From the NCBI GenBank assembly GCA_014155875.1, contig JACEFZ010018140.1:182001-246000 (forward strand): a stretch of 64,000 nt of DNA, read 5' to 3'. Below, one piece after another: positions 41,641-52,922 of this stretch (the stretch's first letter is position 1; every line of letters begins with the position of its first letter). The stretch is from Cepaea nemoralis. Lineage: Eukaryota > Mollusca > Gastropoda > Stylommatophora > Helicidae. The notes under the pieces were generated by a model that searched no databases, was not told the origin of the DNA, and was given only the letters and a program-made list of their open reading frames with translations. A program made the position numbers and the translations under genes.

Positions 41641-41991
41641 CCCTTAGGAAAAATTACTAGACTAGATCAAATCCCCGTTTGTCCGTTTATGTTATGCCGA
41701 ATCACGACTTCGTTACATCCTAATACGCTTCTCCGCACACGTGAAGTCCAGTATTGGTTTTGTAACTCCCTCTGGTCTGTGAGATTGGAGATTTGGAGGA
41801 GAGCTCTCAACACAATCTTCGTGGAGATGATACATTGGTTCCGGATCGCAAGAAAAGTCTCGACAGAGGACACCGGTAGATGAAGGCCCTTTTCAGGAGG
41901 TAGACGACCTAAATAGCCACAGCATCGGACTTAAAAGATAAAATTGAATCTTCCAGATGATTTACAGCCTATTAACGAATGCAGGAATGAA

Positions 41992-42352
41992 TAAACGAAA
42001 GAACCCACCAACCAATCAATCAACCCGATACACAAGGGGCCAACCAACCAACCAATTAACTAACCAGACACAACCAGCGAGCCAGCCACCCAGCGAACCA
42101 AACAACCAGCTAGCCAGCCAGCCATTCAGCCAACCAACCATCCAATCAATCAGCTAACCAACCTGACACAAAACCAATCAACCAACCAACCTGCGAACCA
42201 ACCAAACAACCAACCAACAAGATACATACATAGACAGTCAACCACCTAACCACCCACCCAACCAACCAACCCAACAACCAACCAACCAACCAACCAACCA
42301 CCCAACCAACCAACCAAACAACCAACCAACCAACCAACCAACCAACCAACCT
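41992..42352. repeat. (CCAA)n tetranucleotide array, imperfect
   Basis: AACCAACC-type repeats with CCAG/CCAC variants, resembling 49147-49545. Confidence 0.95.
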
Positions 42353-42419
42353 AGTGTCTAAGATAATTTCGAATAATTGTTTTATTCTAGCTTATGCTTT
42401 TGCTATTTACCATTGTGTA

Positions 42420-44815
42420 GATTATATAATTATATCCGGGGGTGGCCGCTGTCGCATGCTGACAGCTACTAGGAGCCACAGGCGTGACCTGGATAACGGT
42501 TGTGACAGGCTGGCTAAACCAGGCGGGGGTAACCGATTCGGTGTCAATCCAATCGGTGAACTAGAGTATGCATGCCCATGAAGACAGCATTCGGCAGACT
42601 GTGCGGAAGAAATCATTGATGATTCAACGGACAAGACGGCGTTTACATGCAAAGCGTTGTGGAGCGCAACTAGTACGGCATGTCACGTAGAGCATCCTGG
42701 AATCCATTGCACCTGTATTCGTCTCCAGTCGTCTTGACTTGTCTTGACACTGGATTCAGATGGACTCAGGCGAGGGAGTGTGGTCGACTAATTCCACACC
42801 TCTTTCTCAGTTTAGTCCAATTGATCATGCAGTCATTCTTCATCCAACTTCATCTCTCATCTTCAAGCCCCGTGGCGATTAGCTAGCGGCGAAACGGCAG
42901 GCGTGGGCAAACCGGCAGTCGTAATCACAGACATGCACACAGGTGGTTCAGGCCACATGGTCGTCTTCTAATGACTGAGATAGCAGTGGGATTCGGCAGC
43001 CCGCTGAGCGACTGAGCAACCTTCTATAGGAAAGCACTGCTCATCTCCATACCATAAAGAAGGGGCCAACAAAGGTGCTCCGTCATTACCTAACCAACTA
43101 GCCGCGGTTGGTGGGTAGCCTATACTGTGGTCGACATACAACTAAAGCAAAAACAGGTAAAGAAAAAAAAATAATCAAACCGTGTTTCCTTAACCATCGG
43201 AACTTGGAATGTACGCACCCTACTTGAGAGAGACGAACAATACTGATTGGGAGAGAGTTGGGCAGGTACAACATCGACATTGCAGCATTGAGCAAAACAT
43301 GACTTGCAGAAGGCCAAATCTGTGAAGTAGGTATCGGTAACACATTCTTCTGGAAGGAAATGTGAGGAAAGACGCCAGTCCGGTGTGAGAGTTGCCATTA
43401 TGTTGGTTGGCAAACTTGCTGGATTTCCGAAGACTATAAACTACATACTTAATACTTATGACCATTAATTTACTCCTGCTGAACGGAAGGAAGCATGCAA
43501 CCATCGTGAGTGTCTAAGCACCAACCATGACCAATGAAGAGGACGTCAAGAAAAAGTTCTATGAGGATCTCCATAATGTATTTACATCTGTTCCAAAGGA
43601 GACAAACGTATACTCCTTGGGGATTTCAATGCCAGAGTAGGCATGGACACCGCCTCTTGGAGTGACATTATTGGAGAGCACGGAGTCGGAAATTGTAACA
43701 GCAATGGAATCCTTCTTCATCAGATCTGTGCCGAACACGACCTCCTGATTACCAAGATACCCGCCAGAATTCTTCTCAATCGCCTCACAGCCCATCTGGA
43801 CCAAGGTCTTCTTCATGAGAGTCAATGTGGCGTTAGAAAAGAACAAGGAACGGTTGACATGATTTTCGCTGCAAGGCAGTTGCAAGAGAAATGTCAGGAA
43901 CAGAACTCCAAAATGTTCTCCACTTTTATAAATCTTGCAAGGCTTTTGATACAACCAGAAGAGAAGGACTGTGGCAGATTATGGCGAAATATGGCTGTCC
44001 ACGAAAGTTTGTCCAAACAGTGCGGCTATTTCATGACGGTATGCAGGCAATAGTCCAGGACATAGGCAAATTATCGGAACACTTTCCTGCCACCAATGGA
44101 GTGAAGCACGGCTGTGTCCTGGCACCAACGCTGTTCAGCCTTATGTTTTCAGCTATGCTGATGAATGTCTTCGAAAACTACCGCATGGATGGAAAGCTGT
44201 TCAATCTCAAAAGGCTGAAAGCTAAAATCAAAACTACCAGCGACACCGTCAGAGAGATCTTTTATCCTGACAATTGCGCTCTTTATGCCAACTCAGAGGC
44301 AGACATGCAACACAACGTTTTAGCTTTCTCATATGCCTGTGGCAACTTTGGGTTCAATATCAACTTGGAGAAGACTATAGTTATGTACCAGCCAGTTCCA
44401 GGAATAATCACATCATGCCGAATATCAAAGTGAATGGTAAGAGACTAAGTGTTGTGGACAAATTCACCTATCTTGGCAGCACTGTGTCACAAGCTGCCAC
44501 AATTGATGACGAAGTGAATGCTAGAATCTCCAAGGCTGGTGCGGCCTTAGGCAGACTGCACAAGAATGTGTGGGACAGAAATGGAATAAGCCTGCTAACA
44601 AAGCTGAAAGTCTACAAAGCAGTTGTATTATCCACACTGCTATATGCTTGTGAAACATGGACTGTTCATCAGCGACATGCTAGGAAATTAAACCACTTCC
44701 ACACAGTCTGCCTTAGGAAACTATTGAATATTAAATGGCAAGACAAGATCCCAGACACACAAATCCTAGAAAGATCTTCCATGAATTGGTGCTACGGAGT
44801 TCGTTCACAGAGCTG
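42420..44815 (+). mobile_element. LINE family F (RTE-like), internally deleted
   Basis: Probable 5' leader at 42420-43185 and coding remnant at 43186-44815. A large internal deletion joins the endonuclease (LLITK at about 43757) directly to the RT region (IPARILLNRL). The 3' end is missing after the SSMNWCYG segment. Confidence 0.75.
43186..44815 (+). pseudogene. LINE F endonuclease-RT, broken
   Basis: IGTWNVRTLLERD at about 43196 and LLGDFNARVGMDTASW at about 43617 mark the APE endonuclease. RT blocks follow in shifting frames: ESQCGVRKEQGTVDMIF, AFDTTRREGLW, NGVKHGCVLAPTLF, then FYPDNCALYANSEADM, where the catalytic ADD reads PDN. The C-terminal section is open (44274-44816: DKFTYLGSTVS, STLLYACETWTV, CLRKLLNIKWQDKI). 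The altered active site and multiple frameshifts make it inactive. Confidence 0.78.
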
Positions 44816-44819
44816 AGAT

Positions 44820-44940
44820 TATCCGGACTCAGGCTTGAGCTAGGGGTAGTTTAGAGCACTTATGGGTTAAACCAGTGTGCCATTATGTTGATCCGTCGAC
44901 TAAACTAAACTAAACGAAAACTAAATTTAACTGGATTATC
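44820..44940 (+). mobile_element. LINE C-like 3' end with (CTAAA)n tail
   Basis: GTGCCATTATGTTGATCCGT is followed by ACTAAACTAAACTAAACG. The layout (Cys-containing C terminus, immediate short-repeat tail) matches the C-family ends at 9669, 10260, 46419 and 47370. Confidence 0.45.
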
Positions 44941-45004
44941 ATAAAAGGCGGAGAAGTAGTGCCTAGGTGAGTGAAAATTGCCATTACGTTATACATACAT
45001 TATT

Positions 45005-45245
45005 GACAGTCTCCCTGGTCGAGGAGTTAGCAGCTTTCTCCGTAACCCCGAATATTCTCGTGGTTGCCGTGAGCGCACGAGAATTGGAAGCGGTTCGAGT
45101 CGCGCCAGTGACTTATGAGAGTATGGAGCCGGTCGCTCAGAAAGTCGTGGCGTGCTGATGAGCGTAATCTAGCCTAGGAATCAACATACAGCTGAAAGAT
45201 GCTGATGTTGACTGCAATATCCTGAAACAGGATGGAAACGCAGAA
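45005..45245 (+). mobile_element. tRNA-derived SINE
   Basis: Diverged copy of 14053-14283. The box A region is GGTCGAGGAGTTAGCAGC, the box B region is GGTTCGAGTC (45093-45102), and the body is CAGCTGAAAGATGCTGATGT. Confidence 0.75.
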
Positions 45246-45359
45246 AAAAAAATCTGACATTATTATTACGATATTTCTAACCTCTAGCAGAAATAGTGAT
45301 GTGTTCCTTGTGCAATCCCTCAATTTTCTACCATCACGTTCTGTTTGATCCAAACCCAT

Positions 45360-45660
45360 ATGTTTGGCAGTGAAGCAGCTAATGTTTACACAAGCAAGAT
45401 TGCAAACATTGCGCCACGAGGAATTGGAAGAATACAGGCAATTGCAGATGATGTCCTTGCTTACATGTAGGGTAGAGACAGGAAGCAAATTGCGCAAGAG
45501 TTGTGGAGAAGAAACAAAGTGATTGATTTGTGCACAGAGATGGATGGTGTCATCAACCTAGATAAGTGTCTGTGCTATATAATGCTCTCAGAATAATATG
45601 ATTATTAAGGCCAATGCCAAAAATCTCACAATAAATGACATAAATTTTGTCAGTAGAGGC
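45360..45660 (+). pseudogene. LINE C-like RT fragment
   Basis: Contains IGRIQAIADDVLAYM, then GRDRKQIAQELW and CTEMDGVINLDKC, parallel to FADDILVYRQGGD in the C fragment at 4523-5045. It has a stop after the ADD block (near 45468) and is truncated at both ends. Confidence 0.5.
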
Positions 45661-45764
45661 AAAGGATAAGTAAGGTGCCTCCTTCCCTCCATTAGCCTAT
45701 TGGACACACTTGAGCAAGGTGGAGTACCCGTTTATCCCTCCGATGAGGTTGTTTTTTGTTTTTG

Positions 45765-45905
45765 CATATCCTTTACAGGACATCGCTGTCAACATCAGCA
45801 TTTTTCAGCTGATTGTTGATGTCTTGGCAAGATTACGCTCAGTAGTTTACCATTGCTTTCTGAGCGGCCAGCTCACATACCCCGCAAGTTACCGACGTGG
45901 AGAGA
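45765..45905 (-). mobile_element. tRNA-derived SINE body, inverted
   Basis: Reverse complement of the SINE body (TATCCTTTACAGGACATCGC, then CATCAGCATTTTTCAGCTG on plus), matching 14165-14283. The tRNA-like head is replaced from 45905 onward, and 45906-46174 is unrecognised. Confidence 0.75.
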
Positions 45906-46174
45906 ACCGCTACCGGTTCTCACGCAAGTTACGTTCCTCACGTGGATATGCCGATGAGGGTTTCGTGAAGCAATTGTGCAGGTGGTGGATGAAGTTGAAG
46001 AGCACTCGACAGATAGTTGTGGGTTATGGTCTCCCATTTACGAAGGTAGGCAGGGGATCTCTTTTTGGAGACAATGGCTGCGGCCATCCACCATTATGGT
46101 CGTTGCTAAGAAGGAAAGCAATAGCAAACTACCTTCTTTACAGATACCAAGACAATCATGTTTAGTTTATAGAA

Positions 46175-46365
46175 AGCTCTCTGGAATCAGGTGGAGAGTG
46201 CTGCTGAAATGAAGGAATGTCTGTATCGGGAAAGATTGATCCAATAGGGAGTGAGCAGAGAGTCAAGACAAAACTCAAGGCACGTAAGAAAAGGCAGGCG
46301 AAATTTTAATCCAATTGTTATTGGACTAATCAACCAATGAGCAAGTCCCACAAGAAAAAAAAAAC
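46175..46365 (+). repeat. Dispersed repeat H, second copy
   Basis: Parallel to 25936-26125 in sequence and context (followed by a LINE D fragment). Confidence 0.6.
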
Positions 46366-46367
46366 GT

Positions 46368-46695
46368 ACATTGATTAGAGAAATTAAACACAGCCACAAT
46401 TATTTGGATACGTTATGATTGATTGATTGATTGATTGATTTAGGAACCGACATCACAGCATTCAGGACATTCCCATAAGCGCTCCGTCCCCATCCTCAGC
46501 AGCCAGCAAAGAGTTGGATACGTTATGAAAAGAAATAAACTACAGAACTTGGTGACAACTGGAAAGATTGACCGGAAAAGAACACGGGTAAAGCAAATAA
46601 ATTAACTATCTGGATGGCTTGGCCACCTGGTATAGTCGAGACAAGAACACTGAGCTGATCCACCACTCTGGTGATCGTGTGAGATGGCGAAACAA
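46368..46695 (+). mobile_element. LINE D2 fragment split by a LINE C 3' end
   Basis: D-type sequence 46368-46418 and 46514-46695 (GTTATGAAAAGAAATAAACT through GAGATGGCGAAAC), with its tail missing. Degenerate coding only. Confidence 0.7.
46419..46513 (-). mobile_element. LINE C 3' end, 95 bp, with 15-bp target duplication
   Basis: Flanked by TTGGATACGTTATGA (46404-46418 and 46514-46528). On the minus strand it encodes only the last residues (WECPECCDVGS) and ends in a (TCAA)n tail visible as (TTGA)n at 46419-46440. Confidence 0.9.
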
Positions 46696-47400
46696 TTGTA
46701 CACGGCAATTTGCGCCCATGTGATGTAACCATGTACGCGGATGACTCTGTACTAAGAAGCTTAAAGGCAAAAGAAGGGGTATGGGGGTGTAACGAAGGTT
46801 AATGGGCAGTGTTTATTGCAGGAGAGCCTGGCATATGATATCATAGCATTTAGTCTGAAAATAGAGGCTGAGTTAGTCACTGCGATGACTGGAGGATAAA
46901 CAGCACATATGATTGTAACTGACTCAAAGACCATGCTGAGCAGCGTGAAGACAGGTATACTTCTAGCAGAGTGTCATGCTTCAATACAAAATTCTAAGAT
47001 AGGGAGCATCCGTTGGATATTTTCCCCGAGGCATGCGGATGTGTTGGGAAATGAGCAGGCAGAAAAATTGACTGGATCTGCACCTTTGGGAAGAGTATTG
47101 GGGCACGATAAGGCAGACGTGGTCAAGACCCTTTGAGTTGGTATATATAATGTGTAAGAACTGACACTTCATCACTGCCTAAAGATAATCATGTGGCAGG
47201 GAGGGACCAACAGATCTGACAGAAAATTTAATACTCCGAGGAAAAGCCAGACAACACATAATCAGATTGCAGCTGGTACCATTAGTATTCTAACTCGTCG
47301 CTGGTTGTTAAAAATAAGAGCGGAGCGCGCATGGAATGCCCCGTGTGCTGTTATGTCGGTTCTTGACTTAATTTAAGTATAAATGTTTAAGTTAAGTGAA
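46696..47400 (+). pseudogene. LINE C RNase H and C terminus
   Basis: 46909-47136 encodes an RNase H distal part (MIVTDSKTMLSSV, then WIFSPRHADVLGNEQAEKLT). 47191-47376 encodes HNQIAAGTISILTRRWLLKI and a Cys-containing C terminus, matching the minus-strand fragment at 9669-9828. Upstream 46696-46908 is degenerate (MYADDS-like RT trace at about 46735). Several stops. The tail is TTTAAGTATAAATGTTTAAG. Confidence 0.7.
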
Positions 47401-47555
47401 GAACATTTTCAATTCCAGCGATGCTACGCGCTCAGAAACAGAAAATTCTGTCTCTTCGATTCGAGAGTAGATAAGAAGGTTATGTTTACAATGTTCTTTC
47501 CCCAAAAGTCAAAATTCATACGGGAGTCGACTAATCCTGGAACATCTTGATGCTG

Positions 47556-47690
47556 CCTAGTGTTTGTATATGTGTGTGTGTGCGTGCGTGTGTGTGTGCG
47601 TGTGTGTGTGCGTGCGTGCGTGCGTGAGTGTGCGTGCGTCGTGTGCGTGTGTGTATGTGAGCCTCCGCGTGCGGGTATGTGTGTGATATA
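47556..47690. repeat. (GT)n/(GC GT)n microsatellite
   Basis: TGTG alternating with GCGT units. The flanking 47401-47555 and 47691-47874 hold no recognised feature. Confidence 0.95.
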
Positions 47691-47888
47691 TGCAATCTGT
47701 GTGCGACACGATCACATTTCGTGTGGTTCCATGCAGTCATTACTTACGTCTTCCATTACGGTAATAAATACTGAAGAAAGATAGCCACGAAAAATAAACA
47801 CCTGGTAGGTCATTCTAAACATACACTGGGCATTTTTCCCGAAAGAAAAGACCGCTCAGAAAATAAACAGGGGCAACATCAAGTCTGT

Positions 47889-48297
47889 AGTTTTATATGG
47901 ATGTGAAGCGTGGACAATGAGCAGACAAGCTGAAAAACATCTGATAGCTGTGGAAATGTGGTTTCTGAGGAAAATGCAAAGAATACCGCGGTCAGACAGA
48001 AAAACCAATGAACACGTCCTTCAAGAAACAAATGAAGGTCGTAAACTGATTAGAGACATTAGACGTAAACAGTCAAAATTTGTTTGGGCATGTTATGAGA
48101 AGAAATGAAATGGAGAACTTGGTGACAACTGGCAAGATCGAAGGGAAGAGACCAAGGAGATGACCGAGAAATAAAAACCTGGCCACCTGGCATGGTCAAG
48201 ACAGAAACATGGAGCTGATCCACGACTCTGCTGATCGAGTGAGATGGTAAAACATGACCGCCCACGCTTATCGGCATGGCACATGATGGATGGATGG
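47889..48297 (+). mobile_element. LINE D2, 5'-truncated, with 14-bp target duplication and (TGGA)n tail
   Basis: Flanks AACATCAAGTCTGT at 47875-47888 and 48298-48311 are identical. The 409-bp insert encodes YGCEAWTMSRQAEKHLIAVE and the rest of the RTE C terminus with frame breaks, and ends CACATGATGGATGGATGG. Confidence 0.92.
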
Positions 48298-48572
48298 AAC
48301 ATCAAGTCTGTGTCAAAATACAGCGGCACATGATAAAAATAGATAACCCGACGAAGCTGGTACTAACAGTTCAGTTTTGCAGAACCTCCACTGGTGTAAT
48401 ATATGAACGGGGAGCTCCGATAAGGTATTAAATGTAAAAGCGTGAACAATCGGTAGTTAGTGGGCTGCTCGTGGAAAACTGCCTCACACATCACTACACA
48501 ACGGATCATTCTTTTCAAGCCAGCGCGATTCACTGAAAAAGTTACCGCAGAACTACAAGCAAATACGTAGAC

Positions 48573-48642
48573 ATGAATTACCACATCTTAACTCATGTGC
48601 TCTGCTCGCTTTTGTGTACATCGTTTGCTGCCAGTGACATAG
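48573..48642 (+). CDS. Probable signal-peptide first exon of a secreted protein
   Basis: ATG at 48573 begins MNYHILTHVLCSLLCTSFAA SDI. This is a short N region, a hydrophobic core (ILTHVLCSLLC) and an AA-S cleavage-like site, ending in ATAG|GTAAGT (donor GT at 48643, phase 1). Upstream 48400-48572 has no repeats and could hold a promoter/5' UTR. No following exon is identified. A link to the SMPDL3-like gene (a paralog, whose mature N terminus starts shortly after the signal) is speculation. It could also be chance. Confidence 0.45.
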
Positions 48643-48912
48643 GTAAGTATTTAACCAATTTACCTATGTATGTTTGGTGGAATGGAACTTTCTTTAGTGT
48701 TCGTTGTCTTGTGTCTTACTGCATCTATGTATTTCCTGAACTGCGAGCATCTAGAATTACATGTGTACTTCATTTGCCGCCAGTGAAATAGGTAAGCAAC
48801 TATCTTATGCATGTTTGGTGGAATGCCTCGTCTGTCTGCAACCTTCTTCCATGTTCAATGTCTGGTGTGTTTGTTAATATGTATCTTTTCTGCGAGCATC
48901 TGTAAGTACATA
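48616..48912 (+). repeat. ~149-bp direct duplication spanning exon end and 5' splice site
   Basis: The end of the exon at 48642 and downstream intron (TTTGCTGCCAGTGACATAGG, then TATGTTTGGTGGAATG, then CTGCGAGCATCT) recur from about 48765, with a second GGTAAG donor at 48792. 48913-49146 shows nothing recognisable. Confidence 0.8.
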
Positions 48913-49146
48913 AGAACTTGGATATTTCTTTATTGTTTTTAAAATACGATTTTCACGATTGGTGTCACAACAATTATGTTGCATGCGCCATAGTCGTGTG
49001 TGAAGTGTACTCAAAGGCTCAAGTAGCGACAGTAACAAGAAAGGAATTTTCATTCAACATTACAGATGTGGCCACTTATAGCCGCAGTCGATTGTTGTGC
49101 TGGTGGCTGACGATATCTGGGCGATAATGAAGAGTGTTTGTCACAT

Positions 49147-49218
49147 AACCAACCAACCAACCAACCAACCAACCAACCAACCAACCAACCAACCAACCAA
49201 CCAACCAACTAACTACCT

Positions 49219-49261
<43 letters not shown>

Positions 49262-49545
49262 TGACTGACTGACTGACCGACCCACCCACCGGCCGGCTGG
49301 CTGGTTAACTGGTCGACTGACCGAGTGACCGAACGACCAACCGATCGACCGGCCGGCCGGCTGGCTGGATGGCTGGCTGGTTGGCTAACTAGTTAGTTAG
49401 CTAACCAACCAACCAACTAATGAACGAACGAACGAACTAATAACCAACCAACTAACCAACCAACCAACCAACAAAATAAACAACTAACCAGCCAACCAAC
49501 CAACCATCCACACACCTTGCAACCCAGCCAGCCAGAAAACCAACC
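49147..49545. repeat. Composite tetranucleotide array (AACC)n/(CTGA)n/(CTGG)n
   Basis: Successive blocks of AACC, ACTG, GACC, CTGG and AACC/AACG repeats. Each block drifts into the next by single-base change. Confidence 0.95.
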
Positions 49546-49569
49546 AACCAAGAAAGAAGGATAGAAGAA

Positions 49570-49985
49570 TGAAAATTGATCATGTGAAAGATTGGTCCAG
49601 TGAAAAGTTTTTGTTTCAAAGATTGATGCGGTGAAAGATTGGTGCTATGAAAGATTGATTCGGTGAAAGATTACAGGTATGAATGCATTTTGTTGATGTG
49701 CCAGATTAAACCAGTGAAAGACTGAGCCTGTAAAACATTGAACTTGTGAAAGATGTCTCCTGTGAAAGATCGGTCAAGTAAAAGATTTATCTAGTGAAAG
49801 CTAGGGCGTAAAAAGATTGGACCGGCTAAAGATTGTTCCAGTGAAAGATTTACCAAAAAAAAAAAAAAAAGGTTGAGCCAAAGAAAGAGTGGTCAAATGA
49901 AAGAGTGATCCAGTGGAAGATTGATGGTGGGATAGATTGGGTCCGGCGAAAGATTGGTCCAATAAAAGATTAACGGCCTGAATAA
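49570..49985. repeat. Degenerate ~17-bp minisatellite
   Basis: More than 20 diverged units of the GTGAAAGATTGGTCCA type. An A14 run interrupts it at about 49855-49870. Confidence 0.85.
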
Positions 49986-50008
49986 CTGGGTGTTTTATGA
50001 ACGAAAAA

Positions 50009-50180
50009 GAAGAAGACGAAGAAGAAGAAGAAGAAGAAGAAGAAGAAGGGGAGGAGAAGGAGGAGGAGGAGGAGAAGAAGAAGAAGAAGAAGAAGAAGAA
50101 GAAGAAGAAGAAGAAGAAGAAGAAGAAGAAGAAGAAGAAGAAGAAGAAGAAGAAGAAGAAGAAGAAGAAGAAGAAGAAGA
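50009..50180. repeat. (GAA)n microsatellite
   Basis: About 170 bp of GAA/GAAG with a GGA patch at 50050-50075, followed by a C23 homopolymer at 50254-50276. Confidence 0.97.
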
Positions 50181-50344
50181 ATTTCATGTACTGTTGTGAT
50201 TGTTTTAACATTTTTGATAAAATTTCTTTCTAATGTTCTATATATGCCTCCTTCCCCCCCCCCCCCCCCCCCCCCCGCCAATAGATTTACATTTGTCAAT
50301 GTGGCCCTACGTACAAAAAGTTTGCCCACCCCTGGACTAGAAGA

Positions 50345-51420
50345 CAGCTACACTTCACAACACCACATACAATGATACACACACTGATACACACAGGGCG
50401 AGACGACTACGCTTGACGACTCCACACACAGTGATACACACAGTGATACACACAGGGCGAGACTACGCTTGACGACTCCACACACAGTGATACACACAGG
50501 GCGAGACAACTACGCTTGACGACTCCACACACAGTGATACACACAGGGCGAGACAACTACGCTTGACGACTCCACACACAGTGATACACACAGTGATACA
50601 CATAGGGCGAGACAACTACGCTTGACGACTCCACACACAGTGATACACACAGGGCGAGACAACTACGCTTGACGACTCCACACACAGTGATACACACAGG
50701 GCGAGACAACTACGCTTGACGACTCCACACACAGTGATACACACAGGGCGAGACAACTACGTTTGACGACTCCACACACAGTGATACACACAGGGCGAGA
50801 CAACTACGCTTGACGACTCCACACACAGTGATACACACAGGGCGAGACAACTACGCTTGACGACTCCACACACAGTGATACACACAGGGCGAGACAACAA
50901 CGCTTGACGACTCCACACACAGTGATACACACAGGGCGAGACAACTACGCTTGACGACTCCACACACAGTGATACACACAGTGATACACATAGGGCGAGA
51001 CAACTACGCTTGACGACTCCACACACAGTGATACACATAGGGCGAGACAACTACGCTTGACGACTCCACACACAGTGATACACACAGGGCGAGACAACTA
51101 CGCTTGACGACTCCACACACAGTGATACACACAGGGCGAGACAACTACGCTTGACGACTCCACACACAGTGGCACACTGTGATACATACAGGGCCAGACA
51201 ACTACACTTCATTACACCACACACAGTGATACACACAGGACGAGACAACTACACTTCATGAATCCACATATTGTGATACACACAGTGTTACATACAGGAC
51301 GAGACAACTACACTCCACGACTCCACACACAGTGACAAATACAGGACGAGACAATTACACTTCACGACTCCAAACACAGTGATACATACAGGATGAGACA
51401 ACTATATTTTACGACTCCAC
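50345..51420. repeat. 47-bp minisatellite
   Basis: About 20 units, starting GGGCGAGACAACTACGCTTG and then ACGACTCCACACACAGTGAT. Central units (50460-51170) are nearly identical, while outer units diverge. Some units contain an extra 16-bp GTGATACACACA step. 51421-51619 shows nothing recognised. Confidence 0.97.
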
Positions 51421-51619
51421 ATACATGTAAAACATGCACAGTGTATCCAGATCAGATGTCTTAACCCATTGTTAAACGTGATATATGGACATATAAGTGT
51501 TACACATGGGCTGTTAGTATCGTTTGACATCACAATAGGCTAATACAAAACAATGTTTTCCCTTAGCGAATTTAAACATAAGCCACGAACATACCATGGA
51601 CACGATCAGCGCACAGATC

Positions 51620-51857
51620 AGAAATAGAATAAAGATAAAAAGAAAGTGATTGCAGATAGGTCACACACTGATCGCGGGATACGTATTATGGTGCGTGATG
51701 ATGAAAATGACCATGTGATTACATTAAACCACTGGGACGAACATTTAAAGCACGAATTGGTCTGATAGTCACATTAGCTACCATCATGGGTTTTAGCTGC
51801 CTTTTGGAAGTATAATGTAACAAACTATCGGCCGTCAAGACGGCAAGGTGCCTATAT
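51620..51857 (+). mobile_element. LINE A 3' end fragment
   Basis: Degenerate finger-coding end and the family 3' UTR (AACAAACTATCGGCCGTCAA, then AAGGTGCC). It stops where the hAT element begins. Confidence 0.8.
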
Positions 51858-52081
51858 ATGGAAGTTAACGATTAATTAATCGATTAATCGTTAATTATTT
51901 TTAACGATTAATTTTTTTAACGATTAATCGAAAACTTTTCTCCCATCACTTATACAAATGAACGGGATGTCGAAAAATTGTCGAAGATTTTAAACATAGT
52001 GCAAACACAACCGAGTTGAAAAATTGTACTGAGTCACCATTGTGTAAGCTGCAGCAAGATGTACCAAGAAGATGAAACAGT

Positions 52082-52860
52082 ATGTTTATTATGCTACAGA
52101 GTCTTCTACAGGTCAGAGAAGCATTAACTGTCTACATGCCAAATGAAAAGAAGCAATACAAAGGTCCAAAACTGTCAGATTCAGATTGGGAGAATATTTC
52201 GAAACATGTCAAAGGTTTGGACTTATTCTGTCAGACCACGGTCCTGCTTGGCGGTCAAGATTATGTTTCATGTAGCTGTGTATTGCCACTGCTATCATCG
52301 TTGACAAAGCATATGACTGTACACGATGATGATCGGGCTACATAGCTTAAATTTAAGGCAGCACCTATTAATGACTTCAGTGAACGTATAGCTAGATGAC
52401 ACGTATTGAAACACTACAGATTGCAACAGCACTTGATCCACGCTATAAATACCTGAAGTGTTTGTCAAAAGATACAAAAGAACGTATTTGGTCACGTATT
52501 GGACAACAAATAGCAGTTAATGTTCAAGATAAGCAGATGGAGACTGCTGCAACGAATGATACTGTCATTGACAATGAAACTATATGTGAACCAAATGAAG
52601 AGAGTATTAAGCTATTTGGGTCTGAAATGGAGAAGAAAGTTGCTGAATCGGTTGACCCTTTACAATGGTGGAAACTTAATGAACATCGATATCCAAAATA
52701 GACATTCCTTGCCAAGATCATTCTGTGTATACCGGCTACCTCAGTTCCATGTGAACGATTGTTCAGCTCTGCAAGTTATACTGTTAATAAGACGCTTTCG
52801 TCACTTCAACCAGATACTGTCAACATACTCGTCTGTTAGCATGGTTGGTTATTAGATAAC
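52082..52860 (+). pseudogene. hAT transposase fragment with C-terminal dimerisation domain
   Basis: Follows the same order as 1-441 but extends further: VREALTVYMPNEKKQYKGPK, LDLFCQTTVLLGGQDYVSCS, IATALDPRYKYLKCLSKD, then DPLQWWKLNEHRYPK, and in a shifted frame the hAT dimerisation block with CERLFSSA-type sequence at about 52750. A stop at 52344-52346 and another at 52699-52701 split it, and a frame change follows. The N-terminal BED finger is absent. Non-functional. Confidence 0.78.
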
Positions 52861-52922
52861 ACATGAACAAGACAATCTAGTGTTATTTCGATTTTTGACA
52901 AATAAGGCAATAATGTGAGTTA

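Noticed and set aside
41640..41990. Possible exon (116-codon frame over 41533-41883)
   Set aside because: Starts inside the decayed minisatellite and matches no family I know.
49801..50329. Poly-Phe, poly-Leu, poly-Glu and poly-Lys frames
   Set aside because: Three phases of the (GAA)n microsatellite.
50757..51248. Minus-strand Cys/Val/Ser-rich repeat protein
   Set aside because: 47-bp minisatellite read through its three phases; no start context or domain.
50345..51420. CRISPR-like array
   Set aside because: 47-bp units are directly tandem with no spacers.
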